A stretch of DNA of 64,000 nt from Rikenellaceae bacterium (GCA_015060165.1 SUZC01000012.1:1-64000); one strand, 5' to 3'; numbered from the stretch's first letter, positions 1-7,775 are shown. The notes: a model not told the origin generated them from the letters alone. A program made the numbers and translations.

Positions 1-194
1 GCAGCACCTACTACGTAAGCCCACTTTGCATTCTCGAAGCAGATTGGCTGTGTCTCCTCACACATCTTGTAAGGATCAATACCCTTAGCGTCGCAGATAG
101 CCTTAGCCTCCTCGATGCTTGCGATTCCATACTGTGCGAGCACCTCGTTGATGTGGTCGATTCGGCGCTCGTAGCTCTCAAATAAATTTGCCAT
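1..194 (-). CDS. GGGtGRT protein, N-terminal fragment
   Basis: The minus-strand frame opens with ATG at 192-194 and runs off the left edge, so only about the first 64 residues are present. They begin MANLFESYERRIDHINEVL and contain PYKMCEETQPICFENAKWAY, which I recognise as the start of the GGGtGRT protein family of gut Bacteroidales and Firmicutes. The biochemical role of the family is not established. The next upstream gene on the same strand, 34 bases away, is a NifU-like Fe-S scaffold; this pairing is typical and suggests a role in metal or Fe-S handling. No Shine-Dalgarno sequence is seen. Confidence 0.85.
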   Translation of the reverse strand, partial: MANLFESYERRIDHINEVLAQYGIASIEEAKAICDAKGIDPYKMCEETQPICFENAKWAYVVGA

Positions 195-228
195 ATCTAA
201 ATTCTCTTTTTTCGATTATACAATTGGT

Positions 229-921
229 TTACTCCTGACGAGGATCGATGTACTTAACTGCATCCTTGAAGCGGCCATAAGAACCCTTTGCCTTCTCCAA
301 TGCCTCTGCTGGCTCGATACCCTTCTTGATGAACTCCATCATCTTGCCAAGGTGTACGAACTCGTAGCCGATAACCTCATCGTTAGCGTCCAAAGCCATA
401 CGTGTACAGTAACCCTCAGCCATCTCAAGATAACGAGGACCCTTTGCCAAAGTACCGAACATTGTACCAACCTGTGAACGAAGACCCTTACCCAAGTCCT
501 CAAGACCTGCACCGATAGGAAGACCGCCCTCAGAGAAAGCTGACTGTGTACGACCGTAAACAATCTGCTTGAAGAGCTCGCGCATAGCTGTATTGATAGC
601 GTCGCAAACCAAGTCGGTGTTCAATGCCTCCAAAATGGTCTTGCCTGGAAGAATCTCCGATGCCATAGCTGCTGAGTGAGTCATACCAGAGCAACCGATA
701 GTCTCAACCAATGCCTCCTGGATGATACCCTCCTTAACGTTGAGAGTAAGTTTGCAGGCACCCTGCTGAGGAGCACACCAGCCCACACCGTGTGTAAGGC
801 CTGAAATGTCCTTAATCTCCTTAGCTACAACCCACTTTCCCTCCTGAGGGATTGGTGCAGATGCGTGATTAGCACCCTTTTTAACGCAGCACATCTGCTG
901 CACTTCGTGTGAATAAATCAT
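229..921 (-). CDS. NifU-like iron-sulfur cluster scaffold family protein
   Basis: A 230-residue protein with the IscU/NifU-N type arrangement of cysteines: Cys near residues 11-12, a GWCAPQQGACKLTL segment around residues 48-61, and an ETIGCSGMTHSAAMAS segment around 73-88 that resembles the scaffold's cluster-ligand loop. A further Cys lies near 106. It has no signal peptide and should be cytosolic. It precedes the GGGtGRT gene with a short spacer, so the two are probably one operon. The family is known as an Fe-S cluster assembly scaffold; that this particular protein delivers clusters to the GGGtGRT protein is inference. Start ATG at 919-921. Confidence 0.8.
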   Translation of the reverse strand: MIYSHEVQQMCCVKKGANHASAPIPQEGKWVVAKEIKDISGLTHGVGWCAPQQGACKLTLNVKEGIIQEALVETIGCSGMTHSAAMASEILPGKTILEALNTDLVCDAINTAMRELFKQIVYGRTQSAFSEGGLPIGAGLEDLGKGLRSQVGTMFGTLAKGPRYLEMAEGYCTRMALDANDEVIGYEFVHLGKMMEFIKKGIEPAEALEKAKGSYGRFKDAVKYIDPRQE

Positions 922-1083
922 AATTTAGAAGAGTTTATTTGTTACTATAACAGTTCGTTAATACTCTTTGCACCCGCCAATTTTAGGCCAAGCGCATCAT
1001 TCCAACGCAAAGATATAAATATTTTCACTCAATAGCAATAGTGAAATTCAAAATTCAGAATTCAAAATTCAAAATCGATAAAC

Positions 1084-1119
1084 CCTCTGTCTGATGTCGA
1101 ATCCGGCAGAGGATTTTTT
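1084..1119 (+). terminator. Rho-independent-type hairpin
   Basis: CCTCTG pairs with CAGAGG around an 17-base loop and is followed by ATTTTTTT. It lies in the repeat-rich spacer, not directly behind a gene, and a matching but sequence-divergent hairpin sits at 46615-46647, so it may belong to a repeat element rather than to a transcription unit. Confidence 0.45.
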
Positions 1120-1140
1120 TGTTATATCGTGTAAAAAAGT

Positions 1141-1302
1141 TATAAAACAGTCGCAGGACTGCGTCATTCCCAATTTTCGCATCATCGGCCAGCGTTGATA
1201 ATATCAGCAGCTATGCGAAAATGGCGGGAATCAACCTTTTTATTAAAGACCTTGCAAAGAATAGCCTTTGCTGCAAAGTAAATCATAAAACAGTCGTAAG
1301 AC
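1141..1302. repeat. Dispersed intergenic repeat, long copy 1
   Basis: Contains CAGTC-GCAG-GACTG (1148-1161), then an outer inverted repeat in which ATTTTCGCAT pairs with ATGCGAAAAT, then TATTAAAGACCTTGCAAAGAA, and ends with AAAACAGTCGTAAGAC. The same modules in the same order occur at 52411-52630, with different bases in the large stem but pairing preserved. Confidence 0.7.
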
Positions 1303-1307
1303 CTAAA

Positions 1308-1339
1308 TTTTGAATTTTGAATTATAATAGGTAACTTTG
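1308..1339 (+). promoter_or_regulatory. Bacteroidetes-type promoter of cdaA
   Basis: TTTTG at 1308-1312, a 19-base gap, then TAACTTTG at 1332-1339. This is the -33/-7 pair used by the housekeeping sigma factor of this phylum. Transcription would start near 1346, leaving a leader of about 14 bases before the ATG at 1360. Confidence 0.7.
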
Positions 1340-1359
1340 GCACAAAGTTTCATCGCAAT

Positions 1360-2283
1360 ATGGATTTTATACCTTTCACATTTATCGACTTTATCGACAT
1401 CCTGCTTGTGGCACTGCTGATGCTGGGTTTGTATCGTATGACGCGAGGCACCAATGCCCCATATATCTTTACGGGTATCATAGTGATATATGTAGTGTGG
1501 ATTGTGGTGCGAGCCTTGAATATGACGCTTTTGCAGAGCATCTTGGGACAGCTTGTAAGTGTGGGTATGATTGCCGTTATCATCCTTTTCCAGCCTGAGT
1601 TGCGACACTTCTTGCAGATGATTGGTATGCGCCGTAACTTCAAGTTTCTCAACTCGATTTTCAACTCGTCGAATCAGGCCGAAATAACCCTGCAACCAAT
1701 CGTGACGGCTTGTACGGATATGTCGGCCACCAAAACAGGTGCTTTGATTGTGTTGGCTCAGCAGAGCGACTTGCGCGATATAATCGATGGCGGCATTACA
1801 CTCGATGCGCAGTTGTCGGTGCCCATTCTGGAAAACATATTCTTCAAGAATGCCCCTCTGCACGACGGTGCGGCCATCGTGATGAACAATAGGGTGGTGG
1901 CGGCCAAATGTATTCTTCCCGTTACCCAGTCGCCTGTGCCCAAGGCGTATGGTACTCGCCACCGCGCAGCCATAGGTATTACCGAGACCTCGGATGCGAT
2001 TGTGGTTGTGGTGTCGGAGGAGACGGGAGGTATCTCGGTGGCGTACGATGGTAAGATTGAGCGCAATATCCCACCGCAGCGTTTGGCAAAGGCTATTGCA
2101 CAGCACTTCCCCAATGCTGAGCCAGAGAATCAGCGTCGTTCGCGTCGCAAACCATTCTCGCATAGCCGTCGCGCAGCCGACAAAGGGGCAGTAGCAGATA
2201 AGGGTGCAGAGAAAAATGTAGCAGAAAAGGTGGTAGTGGAAGAACCGGATTCTGCTCCCGTACAGGCAGATAAAAAAGAGTAA
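1360..2283 (+). CDS. cdaA: Diadenylate cyclase CdaA (c-di-AMP synthase)
   Basis: Makes cyclic di-AMP from two ATP at the inner membrane. The 307-residue protein has about three N-terminal membrane helices (residues roughly 10-80, ending in FQPELR) followed by a DisA_N/DAC domain. The catalytic signatures are visible: HDGA at 168-171 and RHR at 200-202. The C-terminal 60 residues are Arg/Lys-, then Ala/Glu/Val-rich and look disordered. Family enzymes control osmolyte transport and cell-wall homeostasis. In many Bacteroidetes cdaA follows folP; here it stands alone, while folP and a YbbR-domain protein lie 14 kb away. Start ATG 1360, matching the promoter just upstream. Confidence 0.93.
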   Translation: MDFIPFTFIDFIDILLVALLMLGLYRMTRGTNAPYIFTGIIVIYVVWIVVRALNMTLLQSILGQLVSVGMIAVIILFQPELRHFLQMIGMRRNFKFLNSIFNSSNQAEITLQPIVTACTDMSATKTGALIVLAQQSDLRDIIDGGITLDAQLSVPILENIFFKNAPLHDGAAIVMNNRVVAAKCILPVTQSPVPKAYGTRHRAAIGITETSDAIVVVVSEETGGISVAYDGKIERNIPPQRLAKAIAQHFPNAEPENQRRSRRKPFSHSRRAADKGAVADKGAEKNVAEKVVVEEPDSAPVQADKKE

Positions 2284-2335
2284 GATTTGAATGATAGTAA
2301 ATCGAGGGCGAGTTAATCGCTCCCGAAAAATAGAA

Positions 2336-2374
2336 AAGAGTGTTCAACGCGTTGTTGAGCACTCTTATTTTATT
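2336..2374. terminator. Bidirectional terminator between cdaA and ispE
   Basis: AAGAGTGTTCAAC (2336-2348) pairs with GTTGAGCACTCTT (2354-2366), followed by ATTTTATTT on the plus strand and by TTTCTATTTTT on the minus strand. It separates two convergent genes. Confidence 0.75.
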
Positions 2375-2409
2375 TATATCTGGGAGAGAGATCCTTCAGT
2401 ATTCAATCT

Positions 2410-3225
2410 CTACATCTCAAATATGTATGGTGTCAGATGGGACAATCTCTCGGCTTGCTCACGATTCTCAAAGATGCCAAATACCGTTGAGCCACTGCCC
2501 GACATTGCTGCATATAATGCTCCGCTATCGAGCAACACCTGCTTGATGTGGCCGATTGCGGGGTGGGCAGCAAAGACCGATCTCTCGAAGTCGTTTTTTA
2601 CACTCTGCTGCCACTCTGAGATTGGGGCTTTCAGGTTCTCGGTGAGCGAGACGGCAGGCACTGCGGGAATCACCCCAGCATAGGCCTCGCGCGTAGACAC
2701 ACCCTCGTCGGGCTTCACCAGCACGATCCATCGACCTGTGAGTTGTGGAATCTCAATCGGGGTCATTACCTCGCCACGACCCTCGCACAATTGCGGCGTG
2801 TTGCGTACGAAAAATGCAGTATCGCTACCCAATTCTGCCGCTATATCAATCAGCTCTTCTTCAGTTAATCCAAGTTTAAATAGTTCGTTTATGGCCATTA
2901 TTACAGCTGTGCCGTCGGCTGAACCACCGCCCAATCCCGCGCCGAATGGGACTCGTTTGTCGAGCGTTATACGCACTCCACCTGTCGCAAAACGGCTCTG
3001 CATAAGCTTGTGTGCCTTGACGCAGATGTTGTGTTCGTCGTCGCAGTCAATCACTAGGCCCAGCGAGTGGAACTCGCACTCTGAACCCTCGATGGGCTCC
3101 ACTTCGACGACATCGAAGAGACCCTTAACGGGAATCATTACAGTCGATAGGTCGTGGTATCCGTCTGGGCGTTTGCGCAGTACGTCCAAACCGAGATTTA
3201 TCTTGCAATTGGCTTTTATTTTCAT
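2410..3225 (-). CDS. ispE: 4-diphosphocytidyl-2-C-methyl-D-erythritol kinase
   Basis: ATP-dependent kinase of the MEP (non-mevalonate) isoprenoid pathway, cytosolic. The 271-residue length is normal for IspE. The N-terminus KANCKINLGLDVLRKRPDGYH is the typical substrate-binding start, and the GHMP-kinase ATP loop PFGAGLGGGSADG lies at 93-105; the C-terminal GHMP motif appears as AAMSGSGSTVFGIF. It follows the nucleosidase-like gene at 3238 by only 12 bases, so the two are likely cotranscribed. Confidence 0.95.
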   Translation of the reverse strand: MKIKANCKINLGLDVLRKRPDGYHDLSTVMIPVKGLFDVVEVEPIEGSECEFHSLGLVIDCDDEHNICVKAHKLMQSRFATGGVRITLDKRVPFGAGLGGGSADGTAVIMAINELFKLGLTEEELIDIAAELGSDTAFFVRNTPQLCEGRGEVMTPIEIPQLTGRWIVLVKPDEGVSTREAYAGVIPAVPAVSLTENLKAPISEWQQSVKNDFERSVFAAHPAIGHIKQVLLDSGALYAAMSGSGSTVFGIFENREQAERLSHLTPYIFEM

Positions 3226-3237
3226 CGCTATGTCGGG

Positions 3238-3864
3238 TTATTTTTGGTTTTGTTGGGTATTTATCTGATCAATGGTGGCCTGCGTAGCTTCGTAGAGCGA
3301 TGTTTGCAGCTGTTTGATGCGTTCGGCCCACTCTTCGAGGGTGCCATCGGCAGCGTCGCTCACAATCTTAATCATATGCACCTCGGGTTGCGGCTGGTTG
3401 TGACGCGCAGAGTAGAAGGCTATGGAACGCATAATTGCATAGCTCTCCATATCCATTGCGTCGAATGTCTTGAATAGTTCGAGTTGCGAGGATGGTGTGT
3501 CGGCCCCTATGAAGTTGTCGGACGAAACTATTGAGCAGCCCTTGTTACCCGTACCTAGGCTAATGGGAGGCGTTGCGAAGTCGGATGCAATGTAGATGTC
3601 TCCCTGCGCCACAATCGACGGATAGAGCAGCGTGCCTGGTGCGTGACAGAACGAACCGCAGCTGCCAACGTTGATGATGTGGGAGTATGTGGTGCCCATC
3701 TTGCCGCTATCGGCAAGGGCATTCAATGTTGCCTCGAAGGAGTTGAGTTTGCCCACGCCGATGAGTTTTACGTCGCATAGTTGGTTTAGTTTTGCGATGT
3801 TCTCGGCTCCCAATTCGTCGGCAACGGCCGTGAGGAGCAGTATTTTCGTAGGGTTATTATTCAT
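3238..3864 (-). CDS. Nucleoside phosphorylase/nucleosidase superfamily protein
   Basis: A 208-residue protein with the PNP/MTAN fold pattern: a TAVADELG start to the first strand, NVGSCGS (66-72) at the usual phosphate/ribose loop, MDMES at 137-141 (the ribose-binding Met-Glu segment), and SDAADG around 169-174, where MTA/SAH nucleosidases place the purine-binding Asp. Length is a little short for a true MTAN, and the N-terminal catalytic Glu region is not clear to me. The likely role is hydrolysis or phosphorolysis of a nucleoside, perhaps methylthioadenosine or futalosine-like; the exact substrate is not assignable. It leads a two-gene operon with ispE. Confidence 0.7.
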   Translation of the reverse strand: MNNNPTKILLLTAVADELGAENIAKLNQLCDVKLIGVGKLNSFEATLNALADSGKMGTTYSHIINVGSCGSFCHAPGTLLYPSIVAQGDIYIASDFATPPISLGTGNKGCSIVSSDNFIGADTPSSQLELFKTFDAMDMESYAIMRSIAFYSARHNQPQPEVHMIKIVSDAADGTLEEWAERIKQLQTSLYEATQATIDQINTQQNQK

Positions 3865-3893
3865 CGTTTCAGGTTTTGATTAACAAATTTACA

Positions 3894-3936
3894 CAAAAAA
3901 TCGCGAACTCCCTTATTTTGTGTAGGGAATTCGCGA
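3894..3936 (-). terminator. Terminator of the ompH transcript
   Basis: On the minus strand TCGCGAATTCCC and GGGAGTTCGCGA form a strong stem followed by TTTTTTG. It lies just past the stop codon of the OmpH-family gene. The next minus-strand gene has a TAAATTTG -7 box immediately after it (3886-3893). Confidence 0.75.
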
Positions 3937-3965
3937 AATGTTCTTACGGGCACTTTACTACGCCT

Positions 3966-4568
3966 TTACTCAGCCTTTTCGGCCTGCTTAGCCTCGGTCT
4001 TCTCCTTGGCGTATAGCTCGTTCACCTTAGCCAATACCGCTGCGCTGATGTCGAGTGACTCGTCACCATCCAGCAAGGCTGTGGCGTTAACGATAAGCTT
4101 GTACTTCTTGTCGGCGTTAATCTCGCGGATGGCACGCATTACCAAATCCTGAGTGCGGTTGGTGAATACGATGTTCTCCTCCTCCAAAGTCTTAGCCTCC
4201 TTCTGAGTGTTAGTCTGATAGTTAGCTATCTTGCGCTCGATGTTCTGCTGCTGCTTCTGAGCGTCTGCTGTGGTGATAAGCCCCTTCTGATACTTCTCCT
4301 GCAACTGAGTAGCCTCGTATTGGAGATTCTTCTCCTTCTGAGCCCACGACTTGCTAGCCTTCTCGGTCTTCTCCTGCAAAGCTACGCCCTCAGTCTTGTA
4401 AATCTCGCTCTCGGCCATTACATACTCAACGCGTACATAAGCAATATCGCCGCCGTTAATCTGCTCTGTCGCAGCATCCTGAGCCTCTGCTGGAGCCTCT
4501 GTGTTCTGGTTCTGGCACGCTGCCAATGAGATGGTGGCAATCAATGCTGCCAAAAAAATCTTCTTCAT
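3966..4568 (-). CDS. OmpH/Skp-family lipoprotein chaperone
   Basis: The 200-residue protein starts with a lipoprotein signal peptide ending LAAC (Cys18). A short acidic spacer follows, then a long charged, Gln/Lys/Glu-rich helical region (about 60-145) as in the Skp/OmpH coiled-coil arms, and a C-terminal segment containing DLVMRAIREINADKKYKLIVN, typical of OmpH. The family holds unfolded outer-membrane proteins in the periplasm. As a lipoprotein this one should be membrane-tethered rather than free. It is transcribed divergently from ruvA, and their -7 boxes lie within about 30 bases of each other. Confidence 0.85.
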   Translation of the reverse strand: MKKIFLAALIATISLAACQNQNTEAPAEAQDAATEQINGGDIAYVRVEYVMAESEIYKTEGVALQEKTEKASKSWAQKEKNLQYEATQLQEKYQKGLITTADAQKQQQNIERKIANYQTNTQKEAKTLEEENIVFTNRTQDLVMRAIREINADKKYKLIVNATALLDGDESLDISAAVLAKVNELYAKEKTEAKQAEKAE

Positions 4569-4614
4569 TTTCGTATTTAAATTTTATGTTTTTTTGCAAT
4601 TATGCGTACAATAA

Positions 4615-4646
4615 TTGACAAAGGTAAAAAAAAATATTTATTTTTG
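4615..4646 (+). promoter_or_regulatory. ruvA promoter, overlapping a divergent ompH promoter
   Basis: Plus strand: TTG at 4615-4617, a 21-base gap, then TATTTTTG at 4639-4646. Minus strand: TACCTTTG (complement of 4619-4626) lies inside the same window and would serve ompH, though no clear -33 box is seen for it. Confidence 0.5.
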
Positions 4647-4672
4647 TCATATTGACTGTCAAAATTAATGCT

Positions 4673-5263
4673 ATGTACGAATATATTTCAGGTAAGCTGA
4701 CTGAATTGGCCCCTACGTATGCTGTAGTTGAGGCCGCAGGAGTGGGATACTACCTCAATATCTCGTTGCAGACCTTTTCCGCAATTGAGAATCAGAACGA
4801 TGTGCGATTGTATGTCCACTTCGTTGTGCGTGAAGATGCCCAATTGCTCTATGGCTTTGCGTCGAAAATCGAGCGTGAGTTGTTCCGAAATCTTATCAGC
4901 GTATCGGGCGTGGGTGGTAACACTGCAAGGATGATTCTATCGACCTATTCGTCTTCGGAGCTGCGTAATATCATAGCCACAGAGAATGCTGTGCTACTCA
5001 AAAATGTTAAGGGATTGGGCCTGAAGACTGCCCAAAAGATTATTGTCGAACTGAGTGGCAAGATGCTTGAACTAAATGTCGTAGATGGCGACCAGATGGC
5101 TGTCGGTAAGGTTGATGCGCAAGCATATGACGAAACTTTGTCGGCATTGCAAATGCTTGGTTTCCAAAGAGGTGTGTCGGAGAAAGTGGTGAAGGCTATC
5201 TTCAAGGAGTCGCCCTCGATTTCGGTAGAGGATGCTGTGCGTCAAGCTCTCCGACGAATGTAG
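4673..5263 (+). CDS. ruvA: Holliday junction DNA helicase subunit RuvA
   Basis: DNA-binding subunit of the RuvAB branch-migration complex. Domain order is as expected: N-terminal OB fold (YEYISGKLTEL..., residues 1-65), two helix-hairpin-helix motifs (around NLISVSGVGGNTARMILS and LKNVKGLGLKTAQKII), and a C-terminal UBA-like domain that binds RuvB (ALQMLGFQRG...). I chose the ATG at 4673, giving 197 residues, because MYEYISGK is the normal start; an in-frame TTG at 4652 would add seven residues unlike the family. No ruvB or ruvC is adjacent. Confidence 0.93.
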   Translation: MYEYISGKLTELAPTYAVVEAAGVGYYLNISLQTFSAIENQNDVRLYVHFVVREDAQLLYGFASKIERELFRNLISVSGVGGNTARMILSTYSSSELRNIIATENAVLLKNVKGLGLKTAQKIIVELSGKMLELNVVDGDQMAVGKVDAQAYDETLSALQMLGFQRGVSEKVVKAIFKESPSISVEDAVRQALRRM

Positions 5264-5322
5264 TCTGTGGGACTCGATAGTTGTTGAATCACCATTTTAT
5301 ATAAATATATGTAGTATAGAAA

Positions 5323-5353
5323 TTGGTCGAATCGATATTTTTGTTTAATTTTG
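5323..5353 (+). promoter_or_regulatory. Promoter of the FKBP lipoprotein gene
   Basis: TTGG at 5323-5326 with two candidate -7 boxes: TATTTTTG (5336-5343) and TAATTTTG (5346-5353). The second has the better 20-base spacing but would start transcription almost at the ATG (5363), so the true start site is uncertain. Confidence 0.45.
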
Positions 5354-5362
5354 CACAATTAT

Positions 5363-5980
5363 ATGGGTACAAAACTACGATTGATGATGGCAGTGTTTGC
5401 TGCTATGTGCTTAGCCTTGGCGGTTGGGTGTAGCGATGAAGATGAGCAGATCTCATCTCAGCGCTCTGAGATCGTGCGTTTTCTTACCTCGACTCACGTT
5501 CCTCGCCTTGTGGCTGAGGAAGATAAGGAGAGCTCGCTTGAGGCAGAACCCCCATTTTACGAGAAATTGAATCAGGACCTATATCGCTATGTGGCCAACT
5601 ATTACGATAGTAATCGCAGTAGTCGCACAATGGTTGATAAGGGAGATCAGGTGTCGTTAACCTATACAGCCTATATCTTCAGAGGAGGAATGCCCCGAGT
5701 GGATAATGTCTATATATCGAACGATACAGCGGTGATTTCGCAGCTCAAACAGGCCGGCTTGAATACAGAATATTGGTCTGCGGAGCCACTTGTTGTAACT
5801 TTGGGAGAGTCAAATATAATAAAAGGTGTCTCGCAGTCGTTAGTAGGTTGTCGCCAGGGTGACCAGGTGGAGGTATATATGACCTTCGAGGAGGCCTATG
5901 AGGATAAAGTTGTGGGGATTGTACCACACAAGTCGGCAGTTGCATGGTTCTATACTATCGATGCGGTGGTGAAGAAGTAA
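5363..5980 (+). CDS. FKBP-type peptidyl-prolyl isomerase lipoprotein
   Basis: A 205-residue lipoprotein: the signal peptide ends AVGC (Cys23) and is followed by acidic residues. The C-terminal two thirds follow the FKBP pattern: a GDQVSLTYTAYIFRGG strand near residue 95, VTLGESNIIKGVSQSLVGCRQGDQVEVYM around 145-175, and a final AVAWFYTIDAVV strand. The expected AYG loop is replaced by a shorter EEAYEDKVVGIVP segment, so isomerase activity is uncertain. Similar proteins (GldI-like) sit in the Bacteroidetes envelope. It is followed after 51 bases by a larger lipoprotein with two FKBP-like domains, probably in one operon. I prefer the ATG at 5363 over an upstream TTG. Confidence 0.8.
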   Translation: MGTKLRLMMAVFAAMCLALAVGCSDEDEQISSQRSEIVRFLTSTHVPRLVAEEDKESSLEAEPPFYEKLNQDLYRYVANYYDSNRSSRTMVDKGDQVSLTYTAYIFRGGMPRVDNVYISNDTAVISQLKQAGLNTEYWSAEPLVVTLGESNIIKGVSQSLVGCRQGDQVEVYMTFEEAYEDKVVGIVPHKSAVAWFYTIDAVVKK

Positions 5981-6031
5981 TTTGGGACGGCCGAGTATAG
6001 CCTTATTTAGAAAATGAAGTAAAATTTAGAT

Positions 6032-7615
6032 ATGAAGTTTTTTAACCGCTTATTTTTGATTGTTTGCTCGATTCTTTCGGTGTCGCTCATCTCGTGTGTC
6101 GATTCCGAGGATATGCCTTTTGAGGAGGTAGAGAAGATTGCCTTGAAGGCGTGGATTGAGAATAATCATCCCGAATTGTTGGCCAATCATCAGGTGATGG
6201 GTGACTACTATGTCGAACTTCTCGATGAGGGCCATCCCGATAGCTTGCCCGTAAGAAGCAAGGATGCTTGGGTGTGGTTTGATGTTACTTGTCGCGATTT
6301 GGCTGGTAATGTGGTGCTTACACGTAGCTCAGAACTTGCTCGTATGCAGAATACCTATACCGAGCATACTCACTATGTGCCATTCTTCTTGTTCGTGGGT
6401 AACGACAATGTAGCAATGCCCGAAGGTACATATCTGTCGTTGCGTAACAAGCTTCGCATTGGCGAAGAGATCTACGAGGCTCGTTACGGTACAAAGATGC
6501 GTTTGTATATGCCTTCATCGATCGGTACTGGCGATAAGACTATGAGTGGCGAGGCAGGTTATGAGGGTCAGTATATCCTTGATGCCAACCGTCCGATGAT
6601 TGTCGAGATTGAGGTATGGGGTAGCGTGGCTAATCCTGTAGCCTACGAGGATCAGTGGGTGAGAGCGTTCGCTGAGGCAAATGGCGGTTTGGCTCCTGAG
6701 GCCGAGAGTGACAAAGATGCTGCGTCGAAGCGACGTAGCTATATGCGTGCCAGCTCGACTGAAACAGATGCCGTTTACGACAATGAGTGGCATTTGGCTG
6801 TCGACTCAATTGCAGGTCTCTATATTAACTATAAGTACACTCCAAAGCAGAGCTTGCAGTTCGATTGTTTGGGTGCCGATACCTTAATTTATGATGGTCA
6901 GACAGAGTATAAGAGGGGTAAGATTTATGGTACAACCAGCCTTGCAGAGATTAACCGTAAGGTCGATGAGGCGCTGGTTCGCCGTTTCGGGAAAGGACTA
7001 AATCCGGCCGACGCTGAGCCGTTGGATTCGGTTAAGAAGGCGAAGGTGTGGTATGTGACTCGCTTGTTGGATGGTTTTATTGTCGATTCTAACATTCCTG
7101 AGGTTAAGCGTATAGTGTATGATGATGTCGAGGATGATGAGGTTGGCGAGGCGCTGGAGTTTGTTACAGCCAAGGATAGCGAGGAGAATAAGTATGTCGA
7201 TGCTTGGATCTATGCCATCCCGCAGATGAAGCTTGGTGCGTGGAACGCAATCTTGACCACCTCGTCGAATGCCTATGGAGCTACCGGAGTATCAGGCTCG
7301 GTAAGCACAACGGGTACAACCTGGGAGGATAACTATTGGAACTACTATAATTATTACAATTATTATAATAGCTACTATGGTAACAACTACTATAATAACT
7401 ATTATAATAACTATTATGGTGGATATTATGGTGGTTATGGCGGCGGTTATTATAATAACTATTACGATAGCTACTATTACAATAACTACTATAACAACTC
7501 ATACTTTGGCAATACCGAAGAGGAGGATGCCAAATTGATTGTCACATCGGAGATTCAGCCTTACACTCCACTCTTGTGGCAGATCTTTATCGAGACAACT
7601 GGTGTAGCTGAGTAG
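6032..7615 (+). CDS. Large lipoprotein with two degenerate FKBP-like domains and a Tyr/Asn-rich loop
   Basis: A 527-residue protein with a lipoprotein signal ending LISC (Cys22). Residues about 30-205 resemble one FKBP domain: a strand with WVWFDVTCRDLAGNVV, then IGEEIYEARYGTKMRLYMP and a final MIVEIEVWG. Residues about 255-527 resemble a second: AWIYAIPQMKLGAWNAILTT, then SNAYGATG, and IQPYTPLLWQIFIET at the end. Between SNAYGATG and IQPY lies a low-complexity insertion (about 433-489) made almost only of Tyr, Asn and Gly. I do not recognise a named family. It is probably a surface or periplasmic lipoprotein acting with the FKBP lipoprotein upstream; isomerase activity is unlikely to be intact. 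Confidence 0.6.
   Translation: MKFFNRLFLIVCSILSVSLISCVDSEDMPFEEVEKIALKAWIENNHPELLANHQVMGDYYVELLDEGHPDSLPVRSKDAWVWFDVTCRDLAGNVVLTRSSELARMQNTYTEHTHYVPFFLFVGNDNVAMPEGTYLSLRNKLRIGEEIYEARYGTKMRLYMPSSIGTGDKTMSGEAGYEGQYILDANRPMIVEIEVWGSVANPVAYEDQWVRAFAEANGGLAPEAESDKDAASKRRSYMRASSTETDAVYDNEWHLAVDSIAGLYINYKYTPKQSLQFDCLGADTLIYDGQTEYKRGKIYGTTSLAEINRKVDEALVRRFGKGLNPADAEPLDSVKKAKVWYVTRLLDGFIVDSNIPEVKRIVYDDVEDDEVGEALEFVTAKDSEENKYVDAWIYAIPQMKLGAWNAILTTSSNAYGATGVSGSVSTTGTTWEDNYWNYYNYYNYYNSYYGNNYYNNYYNNYYGGYYGGYGGGYYNNYYDSYYYNNYYNNSYFGNTEEEDAKLIVTSEIQPYTPLLWQIFIETTGVAE
7333..7503 (+). repeat. Coding low-complexity repeat (Tyr/Asn codons)
   Basis: About 170 bases built of AACTAT/TATAAT/TACTAT words encode the Tyr/Asn/Gly tract. 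The unit is irregular (3-, 6- and 12-base periods), and synonymous codons vary (TAT and TAC, AAT and AAC), so it is not a fresh perfect microsatellite. Confidence 0.75.
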
Positions 7616-7740
7616 TTTTCGATAAGCCGTAATAGCGATAGCCTATGTCGTGATGAAGATTGCTGGGTTGTGAATAGTTTTCGATATGTTGCGATTGTCC
7701 TCTGCTCGTAGAGGTATCGTCGGTCGGTTGAAAATAGCAA

Positions 7741-7775
7741 AAGAGGATTGTATTTCGGTATAATCCTCTTTTTTT
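7741..7775 (+). terminator. Terminator of the FKBP lipoprotein operon
   Basis: AAGAGGATT (7741-7749) pairs with AATCCTCTT (7762-7770) and is followed by a T run. It closes the transcript of the two lipoprotein genes; the remaining spacer up to 7897 holds no other gene. Confidence 0.8.

Larger units (their letters stand above)
922..1359. other. Gene-free interval with repeat elements and the cdaA promoter
   Basis: No credible reading frame. From left to right it holds: a run of AATTC/AAAATTC words (about 1041-1076); a hairpin CCTCTG(1084-1089)/CAGAGG(1107-1112) followed by seven T; one long copy of a dispersed repeat (1141-1302) with a GCAG-loop hairpin and a larger inverted repeat; and a promoter pointing into cdaA. 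Most of this material recurs around 46.55-46.69 kb and 52.4-52.6 kb. Confidence 0.7.

Noticed and set aside
1303..2163. A 286-codon open frame on the minus strand across cdaA
   Set aside because: It is antisense to an unmistakable cdaA; its product is rich in His, Arg and Gln with no family pattern, as expected of a shadow frame.
4652..4672. TTG as the start of ruvA
   Set aside because: The seven extra residues do not fit the family; the ATG at 4673 gives the normal MYEYISGK start.
7333..7503. A phase-variable microsatellite
   Set aside because: The unit is irregular with varied synonymous codons and keeps the frame, so slippage-driven on/off switching is unlikely.
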